From Chloroflexota bacterium (GTDB lineage: Bacteria > Chloroflexota > Limnocylindria > QHBO01): 8,696 nucleotides of DNA. Made by a program: the position numbers and the translations under genes. The notes below the pieces were generated by a model, which was not told where the DNA came from, ran no database searches, and was given only the letters and a program-made list of their open reading frames with translations. The stretch is from positions 1-8,696 of the forward strand of contig JAPSGM010000064.1 in the NCBI GenBank assembly GCA_031177555.1, in the 5' to 3' direction. The stretch's first letter is position 1. The number at the start of each line of letters is the position of its first letter. Positions 1 to 5,782 of the stretch are shown here, one piece after another.

Positions 1-34
1 AACCGGCCCGCTGCGGTCAGGCGGGGCATGCGGC

Positions 35-43
35 GGCTAGTAT
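35..43 (+). promoter_or_regulatory. Promoter-like box GGCTAGTAT (putative -10 of a leaderless transcript)
   Basis: TAGTAT (38-43) fits the TANNNT -10 pattern and ends 8 nt before the GTG at 52, so transcription would begin at or next to the start codon. The same box, GCTAGNAT, precedes two other starts in this window (3842 and 7499) at 7 and 9 nt. The -35 region would lie at the window edge and no match is visible. Confidence 0.55.
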
Positions 44-51
44 ACGGGCCC

Positions 52-588
52 GTGCAGCACCCCCATGAGCACCGGTTCCGGCCCCAGCCGGCCGGCAGCC
101 TCACCCTACGCCAGTTCGTCGAGTCCCTCCGCCGATGGACTCCCGAGATGCGGCAGATCGCCCAGATCGCGCTCACCCGCACGGAGGCCGAGCGCCAGGA
201 CTACCTGCGCGGCTTCCACGCGCGGCACCACGAGCGGGAGGACGGAAAGCTCGACTCGTTCGTGCGCTGGGCCTACTCCGACCCCCGGCTCGACCACGTT
301 CCGGCGCTCATGGCCGAGCTGGGACGCACCGACCAGGACTACGCCGGCGCCCTGGAGCACGAGGCGGACGTGCTGGTTCGCATGCGGGCGGAGGGAAAGA
401 CGCCCGCGCGCCGGGTGCACGACTACCTGGCGCTGCTCGGCGTCGAGGGCGCCGAGCCGCTGCGCGACGCCATCGGGCGCCTGCTGCCGCCGGGCACGCC
501 GCCGGAGGCGGTCGTGGCCACCATCCGCCAGATGCGCCGCCGGTGGCTGGAGCTGTACGGCGACGACCCGTTCTTCGCCGAGGACTGA
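52..588 (+). CDS. Hypothetical charged soluble protein (about 178 aa)
   Basis: I do not recognise this family. The protein is soluble, rich in Arg, Glu, Asp and His, with no signal peptide or membrane segment, and looks mostly helical. Two His-containing stretches stand out: HPHEH near the N-terminus and HARHHERE around residue 56. A conserved-looking central part reads RWAYSDPRLDHVPALMAELG, and the end is acidic (DDPFFAED). Start choice: the frame is open to the left edge and ATG at 28 is possible (protein 8 residues longer), but a promoter-like TAGTAT lies between 28 and 52 and points to a leaderless GTG start at 52. A small DUF6582-like gene follows after 58 nt with its own ribosome binding site. 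Base composition matches the neighbours. The His clusters could suggest metal binding, but that is speculation. Confidence 0.7.
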   Translation: MQHPHEHRFRPQPAGSLTLRQFVESLRRWTPEMRQIAQIALTRTEAERQDYLRGFHARHHEREDGKLDSFVRWAYSDPRLDHVPALMAELGRTDQDYAGALEHEADVLVRMRAEGKTPARRVHDYLALLGVEGAEPLRDAIGRLLPPGTPPEAVVATIRQMRRRWLELYGDDPFFAED

Positions 589-646
589 GCCGGCACGCCG
601 TCTGCGAGCCCATCGGTCGCATACGAACGAAGACGAAGGTGGACCG

Positions 647-898
647 ATGCCTGACATGAGCACGAAGCAGCGCGAGAGCCTGCGCAGCGACCAGTTCGCG
701 TATGTCGACTCCGACGGCGGCGAGCACCTGCCGATCCACGACGAGTCGCACGTGCGCAACGCCATCAGCCGCTTCAGCCAGACCGAGTTCGAGAGCGCCG
801 CGAAGAAGCGCCAGGCGGCGGAGAAGGTGCTGCGGGCCGCCGCGCGGCATGACATCGAGGTCTCCGAGGACAGCGACGTGATGAAGGCCGCTCGCTGA
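647..898 (+). CDS. Small DUF6582-like protein
   Basis: An 83-residue soluble protein. It resembles the DUF6582 family, small proteins of unknown function recognised by an N-terminal STKQR..L motif, a central [YL]PIHDESHVRNA block, and a lysine- or arginine-rich helix. Here the order is STKQRESL (residues 5-12), LPIHDESHVRNAISRF in the middle, then the basic helix AAKKRQAAEKVLRAAARH. The C-terminal tail (EVSEDSDVMKAAR) extends past the usual family core. The start is ATG 647, preceded by a Shine-Dalgarno AAGGTGG at 636-642; ATG 656 in the same frame is a weaker alternative. A longer upstream reading in this frame lies in the shadow of the preceding gene. A 10-bp hairpin follows 9 nt after the stop. 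The family name is from memory of its motif; function is unknown. Confidence 0.8.
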   Translation: MPDMSTKQRESLRSDQFAYVDSDGGEHLPIHDESHVRNAISRFSQTEFESAAKKRQAAEKVLRAAARHDIEVSEDSDVMKAAR

Positions 899-907
899 CG
901 CCTGGCC

Positions 908-935
908 CGGGCGCGGTTTCTGGGGACCGCGCCCG
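908..935 (+). terminator. Terminator-like hairpin after the DUF6582-like gene
   Basis: A perfect 10-bp stem (CGGGCGCGGT, 908-917, against ACCGCGCCCG, 926-935) with an 8-nt loop, starting 9 nt after the stop codon at 898. There is no U-tract, so it is either a hairpin-type terminator of a high-GC genome or an mRNA-end stabiliser. It also separates this gene from the promoter-like TATACT at 942. Confidence 0.6.
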
Positions 936-941
936 CCTCCG

Positions 942-947
942 TATACT
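942..947 (+). promoter_or_regulatory. Putative -10 element TATACT for the copper module
   Basis: TATACT is a near-consensus -10 hexamer in an otherwise G/C-dominated gap and sits directly after the hairpin at 908-935. Transcription would start near 954. That gives a leader of roughly 48 nt to the possible ATC start at 1002, or about 87 nt to the GTG at 1041. No clear -35 is visible; the expected position falls in the hairpin loop and 3' stem. Confidence 0.45.
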
Positions 948-988
948 CCGAACTGCCGGCCCCGGCGACTACTTTTTCGCACCCGACC

Positions 989-993
989 GAGGG
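989..993 (+). promoter_or_regulatory. Shine-Dalgarno-like GAGGG upstream of the CopC-CopD fusion
   Basis: GAGGG at 989-993 is the only purine-rich Shine-Dalgarno-like stretch between the putative promoter (942) and the first canonical start (GTG 1041). It lies 8 nt before an in-frame ATC at 1002 but 47 nt before the GTG. It therefore supports translation beginning upstream of 1041. Confidence 0.35.
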
Positions 994-1040
994 ATCCGCC
1001 GATCCTCCCTCCACGTTTCGCCCGCCTCATCCTGCTCCCC

Positions 1041-3290
1041 GTGGCCCTGGCCCTGTGGACCGGGCTCGGGGCGCCCGCCCCGGCGCGGGCCCATGCCGAG
1101 CTGCTCGCCTCCGATCCGGCCGCCAACTCCACGTTGCCGGAGGGCCCGGAGCGGCTGATCCTCACCTTCACCGAGGCCATCGATCCGGGCACTTCCCGCG
1201 TGCGCCTGCTCGACGCCCGGGGCTCCGTGGTCGGGGGCGTGGGCCAGCCGCGCCTCGACGAGAGCGGGACGATCGCGACGGCTACGCTTCCGGCGCTGGA
1301 GCCGGGCGTCTACACCGTCGACTACCAGGTCACCTCCGCGGTCGACGGCCACATCACCAGCGGCATCTTCGCCTTCCTGGTCGATCCAACCGGGACGCAG
1401 CCGGCGCCGGCCGTGTCGAGCGAGACCGATTCGCTCAGCGCCACGCCGGAGTCCACCGCGGCACGATGGGTCGGCCTGGCCGCGACGCTGGCCCTGGCCG
1501 GCATCGTCCTGTTCTGGCTCGTCTCAGGACGGCCCGCCCTCGCCACGGCGGGACGCGACCTCGCCGCGCCCTGGACGGCGATCGCGCTGGCGGGCCTGGT
1601 CGCCACCGCCGGGATGGTGGCGTACCTCGCGCTGGCCGCGCGGCCGCTGGTGGACGCCGGCCAGGCGCGGCCCGGCTGGTTCCCACTCGACCCGGCGGGC
1701 CCGTTCGGCTCGACCCAGTTCGCGAACGCCATGCGCCTGGCGCTGCTGGGCGCGGGAGCCGCCACGCTGCTGGGCCTGGCCGGCCGGCTCCGCCGGCAGG
1801 CCGATGCCGCATGGCTGGTCGCCACGCTGGCGGCCACCGTCGTCGCGCTGGCGGGAACCAGCGCGGCCGGCCACGCGGCGGCCGGCGGCGGGATGCTCTT
1901 CGCCGCCCTCGACCTGCTTCACCTGCTCGGCGTCGCCACGTGGCTCGGCACCCTGGTCGGCCTGCTGCTGCTCGTCGTCCGCGCTCGCGACGCGTGCGCA
2001 GCCGCGCTGCGCCGCCACTCGCGCGTGGCCATGGCCGCGGCGCCGGTGGTGGTGATATCCGGCGTCGCTAACTCGCCCCTGGTCCTGGGCGACACCGCCC
2101 GCGGCCTCGTGGCGAGCGAGTACGGCAACCTGCTGCTCGCCAAGGTGCTGCTGTTCGCCGCGGCAATCGGCATCGGGGCGGCCAACTACTTCCTGGTGCG
2201 CAGGGACGCACTGCGGCTGGCCCTGCCCCTGGTCGGCATGGAGTTGGGCGCCGGCGCGCTGGCCGTGGTCGCCGCGGCCGGCCTGGTGACCGGCCAGCCC
2301 GCCGCCGGACGTGCGCCGGTCGTCACCAGCTCGGGCATGGGTGCCACGCACCTGTACGCAACGGCCGGTGACTCCGCGGTGCATGCCGCGGTGAACCTGC
2401 CCGCGCCGGGGGAGCAGCGCTACCAGGTCTCGGTCACCGACCCCGGGACGGGCGAGTACCGCACCGATGTCCAGCGCGTCTTCCTGGTGTTCCAGCCACC
2501 GGCCGCTGCCGAGCTCGCCGACGAGCGCGTGCAGCTGGAGCCCTCGGCCACGCCCGGCCTGTGGGGCGCGTCTGGCGCCTACACCGCGGTTGTCGGCGAG
2601 TGGCGGCTCGAGGTCGTCGTGCGTCGCCGGGGCGAGCTGGACGAGACGGTCTCGTTCCCACTCGAGGTCAACGTGCCGCTGCCACCCCAGCAGGTCCCGC
2701 CGCCGGACACCGGGATCGGGGTGCCCCTGCCGCTGGCCGCGCTGTGGACCATCCTGCCGGCGGGATGGCCGGCGTGGATCCCGGCCATCGGCCTGCTGGC
2801 GCTGGCGGCGGCCCTGTTCCGGATGCCTGCCTGCGCGGGCGTGCCGGTGCGGGTGCTGCGCATCGGCGTCGTCCTCCTGGCAGTGCTGGCCGGCGTCACA
2901 GTTGCTTCCCGCGACCTCGTGGCGGCCGCGAACGCCCCGCCGGCCGCGGCGATGGCCACGGCCAACCCCGTCGAGCCGACGGCGGAATCGCTCGCCAGCG
3001 GCCGGCGGCTGTACCAGGCCAACTGCTCCTCCTGCCACGGCCCCGAGGGAACGGGCGACGGCCCGACCGCCGCAGAGAGGCAGATGCGCCTGCGACCCCT
3101 GTCCGAGCTGGTCCCGGCCGCGACGGACGGGGCGCTGGCCTACCGCATTGCGGTGGGGACCACCGGCACAGGCATGCCGCCCTTTGGCGCTACCCTGTCC
3201 GAGAACGACCGATGGGACCTGGTGAACTACCTGCGCGCCGAGTGGGGCGATGCGGGCGCTACCGGGTCGCTCCGCACCGACGAGCCATGA
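1041..3290 (+). CDS. CopC-CopD-cytochrome c fusion protein
   Basis: An envelope copper/electron-transfer fusion of at least 749 residues. Numbering is from GTG 1041. A signal peptide ends at ARA, leaving His18 first. CopC domain, about 18-118: His18, Asp102 and His104 (in AVDGH) match the His1/Asp/His Cu(II) site of CopC. CopD domain, about 143-420: some eight membrane segments, with the CopD-type LLHLLGVATWLG (His294) and YGNLLLAKVLLF blocks. A beta-rich exported region, about 434-546, looks FixH/YtkA-like. Two more membrane segments span about 573-625. A mono-heme cytochrome c domain, about 652-740, has CSSCH at 662-666 and likely axial Met712 (GMPPFG). CopC and CopD are usually separate or a two-domain fusion; the heme domain suggests redox-coupled copper handling (inference). 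GTG 1041 is the only ATG, GTG or TTG start in the frame. Upstream codons PPRFARLILLP would complete the basic signal-peptide n-region, so the true start may be ATC 1002. Confidence 0.85.
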   Translation: MALALWTGLGAPAPARAHAELLASDPAANSTLPEGPERLILTFTEAIDPGTSRVRLLDARGSVVGGVGQPRLDESGTIATATLPALEPGVYTVDYQVTSAVDGHITSGIFAFLVDPTGTQPAPAVSSETDSLSATPESTAARWVGLAATLALAGIVLFWLVSGRPALATAGRDLAAPWTAIALAGLVATAGMVAYLALAARPLVDAGQARPGWFPLDPAGPFGSTQFANAMRLALLGAGAATLLGLAGRLRRQADAAWLVATLAATVVALAGTSAAGHAAAGGGMLFAALDLLHLLGVATWLGTLVGLLLLVVRARDACAAALRRHSRVAMAAAPVVVISGVANSPLVLGDTARGLVASEYGNLLLAKVLLFAAAIGIGAANYFLVRRDALRLALPLVGMELGAGALAVVAAAGLVTGQPAAGRAPVVTSSGMGATHLYATAGDSAVHAAVNLPAPGEQRYQVSVTDPGTGEYRTDVQRVFLVFQPPAAAELADERVQLEPSATPGLWGASGAYTAVVGEWRLEVVVRRRGELDETVSFPLEVNVPLPPQQVPPPDTGIGVPLPLAALWTILPAGWPAWIPAIGLLALAAALFRMPACAGVPVRVLRIGVVLLAVLAGVTVASRDLVAAANAPPAAAMATANPVEPTAESLASGRRLYQANCSSCHGPEGTGDGPTAAERQMRLRPLSELVPAATDGALAYRIAVGTTGTGMPPFGATLSENDRWDLVNYLRAEWGDAGATGSLRTDEP

Positions 3291-3297
3291 GGTGTGC

Positions 3298-3831
3298 ATG
3301 ACGTTCGCATCGCTGGGCCGAAGGTCGCTGATCGCCACTGGCGTCGCGCTGCTGCTGAGCGCGGTCCCGGGCGCGGCGCTGGGGCACGTGGAGCTGCTCT
3401 CGAGCATCCCCGCGCCCGGCGAGAACCTGGAGGCGCCGCCGACCGAGATCACGCTCACCTTCGACGGGGAGCTGGACCCGGCCGCCAGCGGCTTCACGGT
3501 CGTGGACCGCCACGGCGAGGAGGTCGGCAACGGCGAGGTCGACCTGGACGTGGCGGATCGCAACGTCATGACCGGCAGCGTCGACGTGGCGGAGCCCGGG
3601 GTCTACACCGTCGAGTGGGCGGTGCTGGGGGCCGACGGCCACGAGGTCCGCGACTCGTTCTCGTTCGGCTACGCGACCGACGAGGAGATTCCCGAGGCAT
3701 CCGGTGACGGCCACCACGACTCGCCCGACACCGCCGTGGCCGGAGGAACGGTCGAGCCCCTGGTGCTGGCCGGACTGGCGCTGCTGGCGCTGGCCGGCCT
3801 GGCCGCCGGTCGGAGGATCGTCGTCGGCTAG
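3298..3831 (+). CDS. copC: CopC-domain copper-binding protein with C-terminal membrane anchor
   Basis: A 177-residue exported protein. A signal peptide (RR at 8-9, hydrophobic core to AALG) leaves His30 as the first mature residue. The CopC domain covers about 30-125, opening HVELLSSIPAPGE and containing ADGH (Asp113, His115). His30, Asp113 and His115 correspond to the Cu(II) site of CopC and repeat the spacing seen in the upstream fusion. After a short acidic linker with DGHHD (137-141), a C-terminal hydrophobic segment (about 150-170, followed by RR) anchors it in the membrane. The start is ATG 3298, 7 nt after the fusion's stop, with GAGGTG at 3289-3294 overlapping that stop; a reading from 3250 lies inside the preceding gene. 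It is co-transcribed with the fusion by position. The TAG stop is embedded in a promoter-like box for the next gene. Confidence 0.88.
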   Translation: MTFASLGRRSLIATGVALLLSAVPGAALGHVELLSSIPAPGENLEAPPTEITLTFDGELDPAASGFTVVDRHGEEVGNGEVDLDVADRNVMTGSVDVAEPGVYTVEWAVLGADGHEVRDSFSFGYATDEEIPEASGDGHHDSPDTAVAGGTVEPLVLAGLALLALAGLAAGRRIVVG

Positions 3832-3834
3832 CAT
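3826..3834 (+). promoter_or_regulatory. Internal promoter-like box GGCTAGCAT overlapping the copC stop
   Basis: TAGCAT (3829-3834) fits TANNNT and ends 7 nt before ATG 3842, which has no Shine-Dalgarno sequence. Its first three bases are the stop codon of copC. The sequence GGCTAGCATTCG nearly matches GGCTAGTATACG at 35-46. It suggests an internal leaderless transcript for the distal part of the module. Confidence 0.5.
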
Positions 3835-3841
3835 TCGCTCG

Positions 3842-4237
3842 ATGCTCCCCCCTCCCGGCCGGTATCGCGCCGTTCCGCTCGCGCTCGCCCTGCTCCTCGG
3901 CGTCGCCGTCGCCTGCGTGCCGACCGCCGAGGTCCCCGACGACTGTGGCGCGGCGGCCGTGATGCGGCCGGCGACGCTGGTGGAGGAGCGCCTGGAGCCG
4001 GCCACGCTGGAGGTCTGCCGCGGCCAGGGCGTGACCATCCAGCTCGCCGTGGAGCGCAACGCCGTCTTCCACCTGCACGGCTACGACGCCGAGCTGTCGG
4101 CCCAGCAGGTCCGGGCGGGAGAGGACGTGACCCTCACGTTCGAGGCGGTGCGCGCCGGCCAGTTCCCCATGGCCATCCACACCACCGACGGGCCGGCCGA
4201 GGCCACCGTCGGGACCCTCGTCGTCCATGAGCGGTAG
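3842..4237 (+). CDS. Cupredoxin-like lipoprotein (HLHGYD protein)
   Basis: A 131-residue exported protein. The N-terminus is a signal sequence (RYR then a Leu/Ala/Val core) ending in GVAVAC, a weak lipobox that would make Cys25 the lipid-modified residue. The rest is beta-rich and looks like a cupredoxin-type fold: the strand VTIQLAVERNAVFHLHGYDA with His77 and His79, then ITLTF-like VTLTFEAVRAGQFPMAIHTT with Met110 and His113. Similar small proteins with an H-x-H-G-Y-D motif occur beside FedB-like genes in actinobacteria, which is the arrangement here (recalled, not searched). The usual type-1 copper Cys ligand near the last His is absent; the remaining Cys residues are at about 39 and 60, outside the expected site. 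Copper binding by His/Met is inference. The start ATG 3842 lies 7 nt after TAGCAT. Its end overlaps the next gene by 11 nt, so the two are translationally coupled. Confidence 0.75.
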   Translation: MLPPPGRYRAVPLALALLLGVAVACVPTAEVPDDCGAAAVMRPATLVEERLEPATLEVCRGQGVTIQLAVERNAVFHLHGYDAELSAQQVRAGEDVTLTFEAVRAGQFPMAIHTTDGPAEATVGTLVVHER

Positions 4238-5771
4238 CCTCCGGCGCCGCCTGCCCGCGGCGGCGGCCGTGGCCATCGCCGTCGCCGCGGGGACGGCCGC
4301 TCCGCAGCCGGTCCTGGGCCACGCCATCGGCCAAGTTTTCGCGCTGCCGGTGCCGCTCGCGCTCTACCTGGCGGGGGCGGCGCTGGCCGTGGCGGCCAGC
4401 TTCGTGATCTCGGTCCTGGCGATCCGCCCGGCCGGCGCCTTCCCGTCGTATCCGGTGCTGCCGCTGGCGCCGGAGCTGGGCCGGGTCGCATCGGGCCTGC
4501 TGCAGATGCTGGGGCTGGCATGGTGGATCGGCATCATTCTCGCCGGCTACCTGGTGGACCCCATCTCGCCGCTGCCGGCGGTCCTGTTCTGGGTCGGCGT
4601 CTGGGTGGGCCTGCCGATCGCCGCCGTCCTGCTGGGCAATCCATGGCCCAGCCTGAGCCCGTTCCGCACCCTGTTCGGCGTGCTGGAGTCGGCTGCTCGG
4701 CTCCTGGGCGCGCGGGGCCTGGAGGCGCCGTTGGCCTACCCGGTGGGGTGGGTTCGCTGGCCGGCGGTCGCGCTCCTGCTCGCCGGGTTGTGGTGCGAGC
4801 TTGTGCTGCCGGACGGCACCACGCCCGCGGTCATCGCCAACCTGCTGGTCGCCTACACGCTCCTGACGCTGGCCGGCATGGCGGCCTTCGGTCGCGTGGC
4901 CTGGCTGCGCAATGGCGAGCTGTTCGAGGTCCTGCTGGGCTGGTTCGGACGGGTCGGGCCCGTCGGGCGGCGCGTGGCGGACGCGGAGGCCTGTCGGGGC
5001 TGCACCGAGGCCTGCGATCCGGCGCGCTGCATCGACTGCCCGGAATGCCTGGCGGCGGCCGAGCCGGGCGAGCTGCGGTCCGAGCTGCGTCCCTGGTTCA
5101 CCGGGCTGACCGAGGTCCGCGGCGCCGGCTGGTCCGACGCCGCCTTCATTGTCCTCGCCCTGGCCGGCGTCTCGTACGACGGCCTGCAGGTGACCACGTT
5201 CTGGGGCTCGCTCATGCAGCCGGTCTTCCAGTTCGCGTTCGAGGCCGTCGGCGCGCTGAACGCGGTCGTGGCGGTACAGACCATCGGCCTGATCGCCGTA
5301 TGGCTCGTCTTCCTGGCCGCGTTCTCGGTCGCCGCCTGGCTGACCGGCGAGGTGCACGATCCCGGCCGACAGGTTCCGCCGCTGGGAGTCACGGCCGGCG
5401 GCTACGCGGCGACGCTCCTTCCCATCGCCGCCGGCTACCTCGTGGCGCACTACCTGACCGGGGTGATCCAGAGCGGCATCTGGCTTCCGGCCCTGTTGGG
5501 CGATCCGCTGATCACCGTCGCCCCCACCTTGGACTGGGTGCCCACCGCGGCGATCTGGTACCTGTCGGTCAGCTCCATCGTGCTGGGGCACATCGTGGCG
5601 GTGGTGCTGGCCCACCGCATCGCCCTGCGCGACGCCGAGTCGCGACCGATCCTGGCCGGCCTGCCGCTGGTAGCGCTGATGGTCGGCTACACCGTGCTCT
5701 CGCTCTGGATCATCGCCGCGCCGATCACCGTCGAGCCCGGCACGGCGCCGCTGTCAATGCTCGCTCGCTGA
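4227..5771 (+). CDS. FedB-like (annotated 'fenitrothion hydrolase') polytopic membrane protein with six-Cys loop
   Basis: A 514-residue membrane protein with an N-terminal signal (RRR at 6-8, ending VLG) that leaves HAIGQVFALPVPLALYLAGA. Hydrophobic segments suggest around ten or more membrane spans. It resembles proteins that databases often label fenitrothion hydrolase/FedB in actinobacteria; those typically open with signal-His-GxxxxxxLPxP. That label is from memory, and organophosphate hydrolysis is not supported by anything in the sequence. Conserved-looking blocks include NPWPSLSPFRT, YDGLQVTTFWG and AHYLTGVIQSG. The striking part is a soluble loop after a membrane segment with Cys256, 259, 263, 268, 271 and 274 (pattern C-x2-C-x3-C-x4-C-x2-C-x2-C), fit to bind Zn, Cu(I) or an Fe-S cluster. 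The start ATG 4227 lies inside the end of the cupredoxin-like gene, and ccdA follows 11 nt downstream. The neighbours imply a role in copper handling (inference). Confidence 0.75.
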   Translation: MSGSLRRRLPAAAAVAIAVAAGTAAPQPVLGHAIGQVFALPVPLALYLAGAALAVAASFVISVLAIRPAGAFPSYPVLPLAPELGRVASGLLQMLGLAWWIGIILAGYLVDPISPLPAVLFWVGVWVGLPIAAVLLGNPWPSLSPFRTLFGVLESAARLLGARGLEAPLAYPVGWVRWPAVALLLAGLWCELVLPDGTTPAVIANLLVAYTLLTLAGMAAFGRVAWLRNGELFEVLLGWFGRVGPVGRRVADAEACRGCTEACDPARCIDCPECLAAAEPGELRSELRPWFTGLTEVRGAGWSDAAFIVLALAGVSYDGLQVTTFWGSLMQPVFQFAFEAVGALNAVVAVQTIGLIAVWLVFLAAFSVAAWLTGEVHDPGRQVPPLGVTAGGYAATLLPIAAGYLVAHYLTGVIQSGIWLPALLGDPLITVAPTLDWVPTAAIWYLSVSSIVLGHIVAVVLAHRIALRDAESRPILAGLPLVALMVGYTVLSLWIIAAPITVEPGTAPLSMLAR

Positions 5772-5782
5772 GGCGATCGCCC

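Noticed and set aside
603..621. Possible hairpin TGCGA/TCGCA between the first two genes
   Set aside because: Only a 5-bp stem with a 9-nt loop and no T-tract; too weak to call a terminator.
65..646. N-terminal extension of the DUF6582-like frame starting at ATG 65
   Set aside because: The added part is Arg/Ser/Pro-rich, lies within the preceding gene in another frame, and the family-like protein begins at ATG 647 with a good ribosome binding site.
1524..3569. Long minus-strand open frame (about 681 codons) opposite the CopC-CopD fusion and copC
   Set aside because: Its translation is low-complexity Gly/Arg/Gln/His-rich and matches no fold, while the + strand shows clear domains. It is the usual antisense shadow in very GC-rich genes.
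4134..5615. Minus-strand open frame (about 493 codons) opposite the FedB-like gene
   Set aside because: Arg/Gln/Asp/Gly-rich translation without motifs; antisense shadow of a gene with convincing membrane segments and coupling to its neighbours.
4227..5771. Assigning organophosphate (fenitrothion) hydrolase activity
   Set aside because: Only the database naming tradition for similar proteins suggests it. No hydrolase motif is visible, and the copper/redox neighbours suggest otherwise.
4520..5782. Extended upstream reading of the ccdA frame
   Set aside because: The extension is an Arg/Gly-rich shadow of the FedB-like gene. CcdA homology, first-span position and GAGG support ATG 5783.
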